This document shows positions 37,189 through 45,620 of a DNA stretch of 64,000 nucleotides, in pieces. The DNA is from Microbacterium terregens (GTDB lineage Bacteria; Actinomycetota; Actinomycetes; Actinomycetales; Microbacteriaceae): positions 1,116,001-1,180,000 of the forward strand of contig NZ_BAAAWH010000001.1 in the NCBI RefSeq assembly GCF_039534975.1. The letters are read 5' to 3'. The number at the start of each line of letters is the position of its first letter. Within the stretch, counting starts at the first letter, position 1. Position numbers and translations under genes: made by a program. Below the pieces are notes generated by a model. It had not been told where the DNA came from and made no database searches. It worked only from the letters and a program-made list of their open reading frames with translations.

Positions 37189-38430
37189 ATGAACAAGAAG
37201 CTCGGAGCCCTCGGGCTCCTCGGCGCGACCGCCGTCGTGCTCGCGGGCTGCGCCGGAGGTTCTGGCACGTCGCCCTCGGACTCGGCGGATGCCGAAATCC
37301 GAGTCTGGCTCGTCGGCGCGGACACGCCGCAGGCGGCGCGCGACTACCTCACCGAGACGTTCGAGGAGGAGAACCCCGGATCCACGCTGGTCATCGAAGA
37401 GCAGACGTGGGAGGGACTCGTCGACCGGCTCACCACGAGCCTCTCCAGCTCCGACAGCCCCGACCTCGTCGAGTTCGGCAACACGCAGGCGCCGGCGTTC
37501 ACCTCGGTGGGCGCCCTCCTGGACATCACGGACCAGTACGAGGCCCTCGGCGGCGACGACCTGCTTCCCGGGTTCGTGGAGGCCGGTTCGTTCGACGGCC
37601 AGTTCTACGCCCCGCCGCTGTACTCCGGTGCCCGCGTGGTCTTCGCCGACCCCGCATTCGTCACCGAGGCCCCGGCGACCCTCGACGACTTCGTCACCCA
37701 GGCCAAGGAGCTCGCTGCCGCGAACCCGGGGAAGTCGGGCTTCTCCTTCGCCGGCCAGGACTGGTACAACGCGCTGCCCTTCATCTGGGAGAACGGCGGC
37801 GAGATCGCCGTCGCCGACGGCGACACGTGGGACGCGCAGCTGAGCTCGGACGAGTCGGTCGCCGGATTGCTGCAGGTGCAGGACCTGATGACGACCGCGT
37901 CGCTGGCTCCCAAGGACGGCGACAACGCCGAGCCCTGGACGCCGTACTGCGAGGGTCAGTCGATCCAGTTCTCCGCGCCGAACTGGGCCCTGGGCCTGGC
38001 CAGCGAATGCGAGACGGCAACGCCCCCCGCAGCCCCATTCGTCTACGCATTGCCGGGTATGGACGGCGGCGCCGCCCAGGTGTTCGCCGGCGGCTCGAAC
38101 ATCGGCATCTCCGCGAAGTCGGATCACCCCGACCTGGCGAAGAAGGCACTGGAGATCATCCTCAGCGACGGGTTCCAGACGATCTACGGCGAGAACGGGC
38201 TGATCCCCGCCAAGAAGTCCCTCGCCTCCACCCTGGGTGACACTCCCGAAGCGCAGGCCTTCACCGAGGCCGCCGGCAATGCGAAGCTGACCCCGGCGTC
38301 GCCCAACTGGGCAGAGGTCGAGGCATCCCGCGTGCTGGAGGACTTCTTCGTGAAGATCGCGCAGGGCGGCGACGTGCCGGCGCTGGCCGCTGAAGTGGAC
38401 ACGAAGATCGAAGACATCCTCAACGGCTGA
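37189..38430 (+). CDS. ABC sugar importer, substrate-binding lipoprotein
   Basis: Protein of 413 residues, with GAAGGA ahead of the ATG. The signal peptide (LGALGLLGATAVVLAG) ends in a lipobox LAGC with Cys21, so it is anchored on the outer face of the membrane. The mature part is a class-1 (MalE-like) solute-binding protein (IRVWLVGADTPQAARDYLTE, DLVEFGNTQAPAF, FSFAGQDWYNALPFIWENGG). Its place with nagA, nagB, a hexosaminidase and a ROK kinase makes GlcNAc or chitobiose the likely ligand, similar to the Streptomyces DasA or NgcE systems. No ATPase gene is in the cluster. As in many actinobacteria a shared MsiK-type ATPase elsewhere is probably used. Confidence 0.93.
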   Translation: MNKKLGALGLLGATAVVLAGCAGGSGTSPSDSADAEIRVWLVGADTPQAARDYLTETFEEENPGSTLVIEEQTWEGLVDRLTTSLSSSDSPDLVEFGNTQAPAFTSVGALLDITDQYEALGGDDLLPGFVEAGSFDGQFYAPPLYSGARVVFADPAFVTEAPATLDDFVTQAKELAAANPGKSGFSFAGQDWYNALPFIWENGGEIAVADGDTWDAQLSSDESVAGLLQVQDLMTTASLAPKDGDNAEPWTPYCEGQSIQFSAPNWALGLASECETATPPAAPFVYALPGMDGGAAQVFAGGSNIGISAKSDHPDLAKKALEIILSDGFQTIYGENGLIPAKKSLASTLGDTPEAQAFTEAAGNAKLTPASPNWAEVEASRVLEDFFVKIAQGGDVPALAAEVDTKIEDILNG

Positions 38431-38474
38431 TCCACCGGAGGGGCCCGCGCCGCAGCGGTGCGACCCCTTCTCAT

Positions 38475-38508
38475 CCGGGCCGGCGGCGCCTGTCGACCGC
38501 CGGCCCGG
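38475..38508 (+). promoter_or_regulatory. Stem-loop between the SBP and the first permease gene
   Basis: CCGGGCCGGCGG (38475-38486) and CCGCCGGCCCGG (38497-38508) pair perfectly around 10 nt. In sugar ABC operons such stems partly terminate or protect the upstream mRNA, which makes much more binding protein than permease. This role is inferred from position. Confidence 0.6.
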
Positions 38509-38531
38509 CTTCAATCCAGAGGAGACCCGAC

Positions 38532-39524
38532 ATGTCCAGCGTCCGCGACGACCTCGGCCCCGCGGTGAGCGCGGTCGAGGGCGAGAGGATCTTGGCGCCT
38601 CAGCCTCCCGCCGCGCCCGGCGCGAAACGCGCCCGGCGGGCAGGCGGCTTCACGCCCTATGCGCTGCTCGTCCCTGCGCTGATCGTCTTGGCGGCGATCA
38701 CGGGCTGGCCGCTGATCCAGCTGTTCGTCATGTCATTCCAGGAGTTCGGACGCGCGCAGATCTTCGGAGCGCCGCCGGAGTTCGTCGGCCTCGGCAACTA
38801 TGCGGACGTGCTGACCGATCCGGAGTTCTGGCAGGTCCTGGGCCGCTCCGTCGTCCTGGCCGCCGTCTGCGTCATCGCCACGATGATCCTCGGCGTGCTC
38901 GTGGCGCTGCTCATGAAGCGACTGGGTGCGGCGCTGCGCACACTCGTCTCGGTGGGGCTGCTGCTGGCGTGGGCGATGCCGCCGCTGTCGGCCACGATCG
39001 TCTGGGGATGGATCTTCGACACCCAGTACGGGGTGCTCAACAACGTCCTGAGCCAGTGGTTCGGGCTTCCCTTCGAGGGCCACTCCTGGCTGATCGAGCC
39101 CCTCAGCTTCTTCTTCGTGGCATCGATCATCATCGTGTGGGGCGCCGTGCCGTTCGTCGCCTTCACCGTCTACGCCGGGCTTACGCAGGTCTCCGACGAG
39201 ATCCTCGAGGCCGCACAGCTGGACGGAGCGGGCGCGTTCAAGCGCTTCCGGTTCGTGGTGGTCCCGTTCATCCGTCCCATCCTCGCGATCGTCACGATCC
39301 TCCAGGTGATCTGGGACCTGCGCGTATTCACGCAGATCTACGCGCTCCAGTCGATCGGAGGCCTCGCCGAGCAGACCAACACGCTCGGCGTGTACATCTA
39401 TCGTGTCTCGCTCGGCTCCGGTGATTTCGGGGCCGGCGGCGCGATCTCCGTCATCGTCGTGCTGATGCTCGCGGGCGTGTCGATCTTCTACGTCCGACGC
39501 ACCGTCAAGGAGGACACGCTGTGA
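38532..39524 (+). CDS. ABC sugar importer permease, MalF type
   Basis: Protein of 330 residues with six membrane helices. A 35-residue cytoplasmic start is followed by FTPYALLVPALIVLAAITGW. The EAA loop that contacts the ATPase is EAAQLDGAGAFKRFRFVVVP, near residue 225. GAGGAG precedes the ATG. Together with the next gene (GTGA overlap) it forms the membrane channel for the binding protein at 37189. The family gives carbohydrate uptake type 1; amino-sugar specificity follows from context only. Confidence 0.93.
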   Translation: MSSVRDDLGPAVSAVEGERILAPQPPAAPGAKRARRAGGFTPYALLVPALIVLAAITGWPLIQLFVMSFQEFGRAQIFGAPPEFVGLGNYADVLTDPEFWQVLGRSVVLAAVCVIATMILGVLVALLMKRLGAALRTLVSVGLLLAWAMPPLSATIVWGWIFDTQYGVLNNVLSQWFGLPFEGHSWLIEPLSFFFVASIIIVWGAVPFVAFTVYAGLTQVSDEILEAAQLDGAGAFKRFRFVVVPFIRPILAIVTILQVIWDLRVFTQIYALQSIGGLAEQTNTLGVYIYRVSLGSGDFGAGGAISVIVVLMLAGVSIFYVRRTVKEDTL

Positions 39525-40420
39525 CCGCCGTCGCCGGATCACGCCCGCCCGCGACGACTCCCCGGCGCCGCGGGGGAGGTGCCCGTCGCCGGGTCGGCTC
39601 GGTGCTCGCCGGCGCCGCCGCCATCGTCGTCTTCTTCGCGTCCGTGTTCCCGGTGTACTGGATGGTGAACACCTCGTTCCAGCCGAACGCGCAGGTGCGC
39701 GGGACGGAGCTTCACTTCTGGCCCGACAACGGCACCCTCGACAACTACGTGAACGTCATCTTCCACAACGACCGGGCGCCGTTCCTGCCCGCACTGCTGA
39801 ACTCGCTGCAGGTGACGCTTCTCACCGTCGCGGTGGCGCTCGTGTTCGCGTTCCTCGCCGCGTTGGCGGTGACCCGGTTCCGATTCCGTTCCCGCGCCGC
39901 GTTCATCATCACGATCCTGCTCGTCCAGATGATCCCGGCCGAGGCGATGATCATCTCGACCTTCCGGCTGATCGACAGCTGGGCGCTGCTGAACACCGTG
40001 GTGGGGCTGTCCGCCGTCTACATCGCCACCGTTCTGCCGTTCACGATCTGGACGCTGCGCGGCTTCGTGAACGGCGTTCCGGTCGAGCTGGAAGAGGCGG
40101 CGATGATCGACGGGCTCAGCCGCGCACAGGCGTTCTGGCGCATCACGTTCCCGCTGCTCGCGCCCGGACTCGTCGCCACCGGCGTGTTCGGCTTCATTCA
40201 GGCGTGGAACGAGTTCGTGTTCGCGCTCGTGCTGAACCCTCGACCGGAATCGATGACCCTGCCGGTCTGGCTGCGCACCTTTCTGGACCCCAACGGCGGC
40301 ACGAACTGGGCCGAGCTGATGGCCGGATCCACCCTGGTCGCGATCCCGGTGGTCATCTTCTTCCTGATCGTGCAGGGCCGCATGACGAGCGGACTCGTCG
40401 CGGGGGCGGTCAAGGGCTGA
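39521..40420 (+). CDS. ABC sugar importer permease, MalG type
   Basis: Protein of 299 residues translated from a GTG that overlaps the stop of the first permease. It has six membrane helices starting SVLAGAAAIVVFFASVFPVY, and the EAA loop ELEEAAMIDGLSRAQAFWRI near residue 190. The motif WNEFVFALVL lies just after it, typical for MalG-type subunits. It ends 43 nt before the ROK kinase gene and is probably in the same transcript. Confidence 0.93.
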   Translation: MTAVAGSRPPATTPRRRGGGARRRVGSVLAGAAAIVVFFASVFPVYWMVNTSFQPNAQVRGTELHFWPDNGTLDNYVNVIFHNDRAPFLPALLNSLQVTLLTVAVALVFAFLAALAVTRFRFRSRAAFIITILLVQMIPAEAMIISTFRLIDSWALLNTVVGLSAVYIATVLPFTIWTLRGFVNGVPVELEEAAMIDGLSRAQAFWRITFPLLAPGLVATGVFGFIQAWNEFVFALVLNPRPESMTLPVWLRTFLDPNGGTNWAELMAGSTLVAIPVVIFFLIVQGRMTSGLVAGAVKG

Positions 40421-40463
40421 TGTGCGCGTCGTACACCGCCGGCTCCCGAGGGGAGGACGGCCG

Positions 40464-41444
40464 ATGAGGATCGGGCTCGACATCGGCGGGACCAAGACCG
40501 ACGCGGTGGCCGTCGACGCGACGGGTGCGATCGTGCGCCGCCTGCGGCTCCCGACGGGATGGGGGCCGGATGCCGTGATCCGCACTCTTCTGAAGGCCGT
40601 GCGCACGCTCGGCGCAGAGGCGGCGGCGCACGGACCGATAGAGTCCGTCGGAATCGGCATCCCCGGGCAGGTCGAGCCGGGCACCTCGCGCGTGGTCCAC
40701 GCCGTCAACCTGGGCGTCGAAGAGCTGGACCTCGTTGCCGCCGTGGGACCGCGGCTCGGCGTGGCGGTGCGGGTCGAGAACGACGTGAAGGCGGCGGCGT
40801 TCGGAGCGTACGCACTGCAGACTGTCAGCTCGGGCTCGGCGCTCGGCGCATCCGGGTCGATGGCCTACCTGAACCTCGGCACGGGGGTCGCCGCCGGGAT
40901 CGTCGCCGACGGCGAGCTGTGGCGCGGGGTGCGCGGAACGGCCGGAGAAGTCGGGCACATCTCCATCGACCCGCACGGGCCGCTGTGCAGATGCGGCCAG
41001 CGCGGCTGCATCGAGGCGTTCGCGGGCGGCGGTGCCATCGCCGAGCGGTGGGGCCGGAACGGCCCCATCGCCGAGCGGTGGGGCCGTTCCGGCGCGCTAC
41101 CGGTGCGAGACGTCTTCGACGCCGCCGATTCGGGTGAGCCGATCGCCCGGGATCTGCGGGCGGGCCTCGCTCGCGGCGTGGCGGCGGCCGTACGGATCCT
41201 CGTCCTGACGGCCGACGTGGACGTGGTCGTGCTCGGAGGAGGCGTATCGGGGTTGGGCGCGCGTCTTCTGACGGATGTGTCGGCCGAGCTCGCCGCCAGC
41301 GCCGAGGCCTCGCCGTTCATGCGCTCCCTTCGCCTCGAGCGGCGGGTGCAGCTGCTGCCCGCCGGCTCGCCGGCCGCTGCGCTCGGCGCCGCCCTGGTGG
41401 GGGCTCCGCGCGCCGGAGCGGAGGGGACGCGGGCGCATGGCTGA
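40464..41444 (+). CDS. ROK-family sugar kinase, probably N-acetylglucosamine kinase
   Basis: Protein of 326 residues from the ATG after GGGAGG. It begins with the phosphate loop RIGLDIGGTKTDAVAV, has EPGTSRVVHAVNLGVEELDL (sugar-binding region), VRVENDVKAAAFG with the catalytic Asp, and the ROK zinc motif GHISIDPHGPLCRCGQRGCI. It probably makes GlcNAc-6-phosphate from imported GlcNAc, feeding NagA and NagB. Glucose kinase activity is possible. A 30-bp tandem duplication in the middle repeats ten codons. It overlaps nagB by 8 nt. Confidence 0.9.
   Translation: MRIGLDIGGTKTDAVAVDATGAIVRRLRLPTGWGPDAVIRTLLKAVRTLGAEAAAHGPIESVGIGIPGQVEPGTSRVVHAVNLGVEELDLVAAVGPRLGVAVRVENDVKAAAFGAYALQTVSSGSALGASGSMAYLNLGTGVAAGIVADGELWRGVRGTAGEVGHISIDPHGPLCRCGQRGCIEAFAGGGAIAERWGRNGPIAERWGRSGALPVRDVFDAADSGEPIARDLRAGLARGVAAAVRILVLTADVDVVVLGGGVSGLGARLLTDVSAELAASAEASPFMRSLRLERRVQLLPAGSPAAALGAALVGAPRAGAEGTRAHG
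41035..41094 (+). repeat. 30-bp tandem duplication inside the ROK kinase gene
   Basis: CCATCGCCGAGCGGTGGGGC occurs at 41035 and again 30 bp later at 41065. The encoded units are AIAERWGRNG and PIAERWGRSG. It keeps the reading frame and lies just after the zinc motif. Confidence 0.85.
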
Positions 41445-42216
41445 GGTGGTCATCGTCCCGGATGCCGCAACGGCGGGCGGTCTCGCCGCCGACGAGATCG
41501 CCCGGCTCATCCGGCGCGATCCCGGCGCGGTGCTCGGCCTCGCGACCGGCTCGACCCCCCTCGCGGTGTACGACGCGCTCCGGTCCCGGCTCGTCGGCGC
41601 GGACGTCGCGCGCGTACGCGGGTTCGCCCTCGACGAATACGTCGGCCTCGCGCCGGCGCATCCGCAGAGCTACCGCTCGGTCATCACGCGCGAGGTCGTC
41701 GAGCCCCTGGGGCTCGACCCGGCCCGAGTGCGGATCCCGGACGGTTCGCTCGAGGGGATCGAGCATGCAGGCGAGGACTACGAGCGCGCGCTGGTGGATG
41801 CCGGCGGAGTGGACCTGCAGCTTCTCGGCATCGGCACCGACGGCCACATCGGGTTCAACGAGCCCGGCTCCTCGTTCGCGTCACTGACGCGCGTGAAGAC
41901 CCTCACGATGCAGACGCGCGAGGACAACGCGCGCTTCTTCGACTCGGTGGACGACGTGCCCAGGCACTGCATCACACAGGGCCTGGGCACGATCCTGCGC
42001 GCCCGCCATCTGGTGCTGCTCGCGTTCGGCGAAGGCAAGGCCGAGGCGGTCGCCGGGGCCGTCGAGGGACCCCTGACCGCGTCGCTTCCCGGATCGGCCA
42101 TCCAGCTGCACCCGCACGCGACGGTGATCGTGGACGACGCCGCGGCATCCGCTCTGCGCTTCGCGGAGTACTACCGGTACACGTTCGCCCACAAGCCCGA
42201 CTGGCAGGGGCTGTAG
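41437..42216 (+). CDS. nagB: Glucosamine-6-phosphate deaminase
   Basis: Protein of 259 residues from the ATG at 41437, inside the end of the kinase gene (8-nt overlap). The phosphate-binding loop is GLATGSTPLAVYDAL, the catalytic base Asp lies in FALDEYVGLAP, and IGTDGHIGFNEPGSSF holds the ring-opening His and Glu. It converts GlcN-6-P to fructose-6-P and ammonia, the entry to glycolysis. The C-terminal YYRYTFAHKP is typical. The length is that of the short, monomeric-type enzymes, though an allosteric form cannot be excluded. It is the last gene of the plus-strand cluster and converges with the Nudix gene 16 nt away. Confidence 0.95.
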   Translation: MAEVVIVPDAATAGGLAADEIARLIRRDPGAVLGLATGSTPLAVYDALRSRLVGADVARVRGFALDEYVGLAPAHPQSYRSVITREVVEPLGLDPARVRIPDGSLEGIEHAGEDYERALVDAGGVDLQLLGIGTDGHIGFNEPGSSFASLTRVKTLTMQTREDNARFFDSVDDVPRHCITQGLGTILRARHLVLLAFGEGKAEAVAGAVEGPLTASLPGSAIQLHPHATVIVDDAAASALRFAEYYRYTFAHKPDWQGL

Positions 42217-42232
42217 CGCGCGGCGGGCCGGG

Positions 42233-42649
42233 CTACCGGAGCGGGCGGTCTGCCCAGGCGAGCGCGAGCAGGAAGTCCAGGCTCAGCGGCGCGAGCGGCA
42301 TCGACGCGACCTCGCGCGGCGTGATCCAGCGAACCTCCGCGATCTCGGCCCGCGCCGACACCGCCTCGGGCTCCGCGTCGACGCGGAACACCTCGGCGAT
42401 CACGCGGTGCCCCGGCTCGTTCGCGGCGTCCGACTCGAAACTGCCGAGCGGCTGCAGCGCACCCGGCTCGACGACGAGTCCGATCTCTTCGTGCAGCTCG
42501 CGCGAGAGCGCCTCGGCCGCGCTCTCGCCCGGTTCCGGCTTGCCCCCGGGCTGCATGAACATCGCGGTCCCTCGCTTGCGCACCACCAGCGCGCGCCCCG
42601 CGGCATCGGTGATCACGGCCGCGCTGACGTGGATCCGCCGGGAGGTCAC
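42233..42649 (-). CDS. NUDIX hydrolase
   Basis: Protein of 138 residues from a GTG that overlaps the stop of the upstream oxidase gene (GTGA), so it is translationally coupled. The Nudix box GKPEPGESAAEALSRELHEE followed by IGL fits G-x5-E-x7-R-E-x2-E-E-x-G, the magnesium and pyrophosphate site. The substrate-side sequence (VVRKRGTAMFMQPGG) resembles MutT/8-oxo-dGTPase-like or ADP-ribose-type members, but substrate cannot be called. It may clean up damaged nucleotides or NAD metabolites made during oxidase turnover. Confidence 0.88.
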   Translation of the reverse strand: MTSRRIHVSAAVITDAAGRALVVRKRGTAMFMQPGGKPEPGESAAEALSRELHEEIGLVVEPGALQPLGSFESDAANEPGHRVIAEVFRVDAEPEAVSARAEIAEVRWITPREVASMPLAPLSLDFLLALAWADRPLR

Positions 42650-44037
42650 GAGACGAACACCTTGCCCGGGTTCAGGATGCCGAGCGGGTCGAACGCGCGC
42701 ATGATCTGACGCTGCAGCTCCCACTGGTCCGCGCCGAGCTCATCGACCAGCCACCGGCTCTTGAGCACCCCGACGCCGTGCTCCCCGGTGAGTGTGCCGC
42801 CCAGGCGCAGGGCGGCACGGAACAGATCGTCCGCGGCATCCCAGATGTAGGCGGGCACCTCGACGATGCCGGCGGCATCGCGCTCGCCGGCGAAGATGAA
42901 GTTGGGGTGCAGATTTCCATCGCCCGCGTGCGCCACCGTCGGAATGACCACGCCGTGCTCGCGCTCGACGCGCGCGATCTCGTCGAACATCGCCGGCAGT
43001 GCGCTGCGGGGGACGGACACGTCCTCGATGAGGGTGGTGCCGAGCGTCTCCATGGCCGGGTGCATCGAGCGCCGGATCGCGAGCAGCCGCTCGCCCTCCT
43101 CACGATCGCGCGAGACGGTGACCGTCCCGCCCGCCGTGCGCAGCACCTCGGCGATCTCGCCGGCCTCGGCCATGGCGGCGGGTCCGTCGGTCTGGATCGT
43201 CAGCTGCGCGGCGCCGGGCGTCGGCGGATCCAGCAGAAGCAGAGCGTGCACCGCGGCGAGGGACGCGGCATCCATCAGTTCCATGATCGCCGGCTGCGCG
43301 CCCGAGGCGGTGACGGCGGCGGATGCCTCGGCGGCGGTGCGCACGTCCGCGAAGGTCGCGGCCAGGGTGCATACCTCGCCGGGAATGAGCCGCCGCAGCT
43401 TCAGTGTCGCGCCGACGACGACACCCAGCGTCCCCTCGGATCCGATGACGAGCGCGGTGAGGTCCAGCCCCGACACGCCCTTCACGGTCCGACGGCCGAG
43501 CGTCAGCAGCCGCCCGTCGGCAAGGACCAGATCCACGCCGAGTACGGCATCCCGGACGACGCCGTACTTCGCGCACAGCAGTCCGCCCGCGCCGGTGGCG
43601 ATGTTGCCCCCGACGGTGGAGATCGCGCGACTGGCCGGGTCCGGCGCCCACCAGAGGCCCTCCTCGGCGAGCGCGGCGTTCAGGTCCGCATTGAGGATGC
43701 CGGGTTCCACGACCGCCAGCAGGTCATCCGGCCGCACCTCGAGGATCCGGTCCATGCCGCGCAGCGACAGCGCGATCTCGCCGGCGCCGGCGTTCGCCGC
43801 GCCCGCCAGGCCGGTGCCGGCGCCTCGGGGGACGACCGGCGTGCTCGTCGCGGTCGCGATCCGCAGCGTCTCCTGCACGTCGGCGACCGAGGCCGCATGC
43901 ACGACGGCGAGCGGTGTTCCGGATGCCGCGTGCCCGGACTTGTCGGCACGCGCGTCCGCCCGCGCCCGCTCCGACGTGTCGACCCGGTCGCCGAGAGCGG
44001 CGCGCAGCATTGCGACGACGTCGGCGCCGGCGCTCAC
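42646..44037 (-). CDS. FAD-binding oxidase of the GlcD / D-lactate dehydrogenase group
   Basis: Protein of 463 residues from a GTG overlapping the YrdB stop. The PCMH-type FAD domain is at the front (VVPRGAGTGLAGAANAGAGE, STVGGNIATGAGGLLCAKYG, GSEGTLGVVVGA). The C-terminal substrate domain contains HAGDGNLHPNFIF with the metal-binding histidines and GEHGVGVLK. Family members oxidise glycolate, D-lactate or other 2-hydroxy acids; the actinobacterial ones often act alone without GlcE/GlcF. It lies in a yrdB-oxidase-nudix operon facing nagB. Whether this serves GlcNAc metabolism, for example via lactate, is open. Confidence 0.9.
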   Translation of the reverse strand: MSAGADVVAMLRAALGDRVDTSERARADARADKSGHAASGTPLAVVHAASVADVQETLRIATATSTPVVPRGAGTGLAGAANAGAGEIALSLRGMDRILEVRPDDLLAVVEPGILNADLNAALAEEGLWWAPDPASRAISTVGGNIATGAGGLLCAKYGVVRDAVLGVDLVLADGRLLTLGRRTVKGVSGLDLTALVIGSEGTLGVVVGATLKLRRLIPGEVCTLAATFADVRTAAEASAAVTASGAQPAIMELMDAASLAAVHALLLLDPPTPGAAQLTIQTDGPAAMAEAGEIAEVLRTAGGTVTVSRDREEGERLLAIRRSMHPAMETLGTTLIEDVSVPRSALPAMFDEIARVEREHGVVIPTVAHAGDGNLHPNFIFAGERDAAGIVEVPAYIWDAADDLFRAALRLGGTLTGEHGVGVLKSRWLVDELGADQWELQRQIMRAFDPLGILNPGKVFVS

Positions 44038-44420
44038 GCGAGTCGTCGCCGACCGGCCAGGACTCCGGCGGTCACCGAGACCACTCCGAAGACCAGCCCC
44101 ACCCAGGTGAGGCCGAGGCTCCACCACGCGAGCGTCGCGGAGACGTAGACCAGGAGCTCGACGATGGCGCGGAAGAACGGGTGCACTTCGAACACGGCGC
44201 GGGGGGAGACGAACAGCGCCCAGGTCAGGATGGCCAGCACGGGCGCACCGATTCCGGCGACGACGTTCCACGGGAACTGCCATGCGGCGAAGCCCCAGAT
44301 CGCGAGACTGACGAACGCGAAGAGCTCGCACACGAACGCCAGCACGTCGATCGCGGAGAGGGGTGCGCGGGTGCCTGGTTCGCGGGGAGCGGCCGGCCGC
44401 GCGCGGGAACTGTCGGACAT
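44034..44420 (-). CDS. YrdB-family small membrane protein (DUF2568)
   Basis: Protein of 128 residues with four hydrophobic helices (VLAFVCELFAFVSLAIWGFA, VVAGIGAPVLAILTWALFV, AIVELLVYVSATLAWWSLGL, GLVFGVVSVTAGVLAG) and a charged, Arg-rich N-terminus. The layout and the segment FVSPRAVFEVHPFFRAIVEL match YrdB/DUF2568, a family of unknown function. The start follows TAGAAT plus 6 nt, so it appears leaderless and would drive the two downstream genes by coupled overlap. Confidence 0.75.
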   Translation of the reverse strand: MSDSSRARPAAPREPGTRAPLSAIDVLAFVCELFAFVSLAIWGFAAWQFPWNVVAGIGAPVLAILTWALFVSPRAVFEVHPFFRAIVELLVYVSATLAWWSLGLTWVGLVFGVVSVTAGVLAGRRRLA

Positions 44421-44426
44421 GCGTCC

Positions 44427-44432
44427 ATTCTA
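44427..44432 (-). promoter_or_regulatory. TAnnnT box before the YrdB gene
   Basis: Minus-strand TAGAAT, the best -10 match of the set, then GGACGC (6 nt), then ATG ending at 44420. Confidence 0.55.
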
Positions 44433-44462
44433 CGGCGGGCCGCGATCCTGGCCGCGGGCGGA

Positions 44463-45620
44463 TCAGTCGCGGATGCCCGCCGTCCAGACCGCGACCGTCT
44501 CGAGCGAGCGCGACATCAGCACGGCATCCGCCGTCATGCCTGGACGCAGCGATCCGAGATCGCCGGAGCGCCCGATGGCCCGCGCGGGCACCGCGGTGAG
44601 CGCCGCCACCGCATCGCCCAGCGGCACCCCGGCCCCCACGGCGCAGCGGAGCGCGGCATCCTGCGTCAGGGTCGAGCCGGCGATCGCGCCGCCGTCCGCC
44701 AGCCGCGCGATGCCGCCCGCCACGTCGACGCCGAGCGATCCGAGTGCGTAGCGGCCGTCGGACTGTCCCGCCGCCGCCATCGCGTCGGTGACGAGGGCGA
44801 CCCGCCCGGGCGCCAGGAGGAACGCGATGCGGACCAGCGCGGGGTGCAGGTGCACGCCGTCGGCGATCACCTCCAGGGTGACCCGGGCGTCGGATGCCGC
44901 GGCTGCGACGGGTCCGGGATCCCGGTGATGCAGTGGCGGCATCGCGTTGAACGCGTGGGTGAGGATCGTCGCGCCGGCATCGAAGGCCGCGCGCGTGAGG
45001 TCCAAGTCCGCCCCGGTGTGCCCGACGGCCGCCGCGGCGCCCGCGTCGACCACGAGCCGGATCGCCTCGAGCGCGCCCGGCAACTCGGGCGCGAGGGTGA
45101 CCTGTCGTACCGTCCCTCGCCCGGCCGAGAGCAGCCGCTCCACGGCGGCCGCGTCGGGCGCGCGCAGCAGCGCGCCATCGTGCGCGCCCTGATACGCGCC
45201 GGCGAGGAACGGACCCTCCAGGTGCGAGCCGAGGATGTCGGCATCCGTCTGCATCAGGTCGGCGACCGTGGCTGCGCGCCGCTCCAGCGTCTCGAGCGGG
45301 GCGGTCACCAGCGAGAGGACCGCACGCGTGGTGCCGTGCGCGCGGTGCAGCGCTCGCGCGGCGCGGATCGCGTCCGGTCCGTCGTCGTAGGACTCCCCGG
45401 CGCCGCCGTGGCCGTGGATGTCGAGGAATCCGGGAGTGAGGATCGCGCCCGGGCCCGCGATCCGCTCGCCGTCGCAGACGACATCGGCGGGCTCGGCGAC
45501 GCTGCGCCACTCGTCGCCGGCGCCGCCGGCGACGACCCGCTCCGCCTCGACGCGCACCCACCCGTCCTCGACGATCCGTCCGGCATCCACCAGGCGGATG
45601 GAGTGGATGATCGTGCTCAC
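44463..45620 (-). CDS. nagA: N-acetylglucosamine-6-phosphate deacetylase
   Basis: Protein of 385 residues from a GTG that overlaps the hexosaminidase stop (GTGA). The amidohydrolase-fold metal sites are visible as LDIHGHGGAG, SHLEGPFLAGAYQGAH, VGHTGADLDLT and HAFNAMPPLHHRDPG, and the catalytic Asp lies in VTDAMAAAGQSDG. It removes acetate from GlcNAc-6-P to give GlcN-6-P, the substrate of NagB encoded across the convergent junction. Translation coupled to the hexosaminidase supports use of sugars released by that enzyme. Confidence 0.95.
   Translation of the reverse strand: MSTIIHSIRLVDAGRIVEDGWVRVEAERVVAGGAGDEWRSVAEPADVVCDGERIAGPGAILTPGFLDIHGHGGAGESYDDGPDAIRAARALHRAHGTTRAVLSLVTAPLETLERRAATVADLMQTDADILGSHLEGPFLAGAYQGAHDGALLRAPDAAAVERLLSAGRGTVRQVTLAPELPGALEAIRLVVDAGAAAAVGHTGADLDLTRAAFDAGATILTHAFNAMPPLHHRDPGPVAAAASDARVTLEVIADGVHLHPALVRIAFLLAPGRVALVTDAMAAAGQSDGRYALGSLGVDVAGGIARLADGGAIAGSTLTQDAALRCAVGAGVPLGDAVAALTAVPARAIGRSGDLGSLRPGMTADAVLMSRSLETVAVWTAGIRD

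Noticed and set aside
36031..38514. An 827-codon minus-strand frame opposite the ROK and binding-protein genes
   Set aside because: Arg/Gly/Val-rich, no family motif, and exactly antisense to two well-supported genes; long antisense frames are expected at this G+C.
42646..45561. A 971-codon minus-strand frame spanning the oxidase, YrdB and nagA genes
   Set aside because: Only its last 464 codons (42646-44037) look like a protein family (the GlcD-type oxidase). The rest is Arg/Gly/Ala-rich shadow sequence opposite or out of frame with nagA and yrdB.
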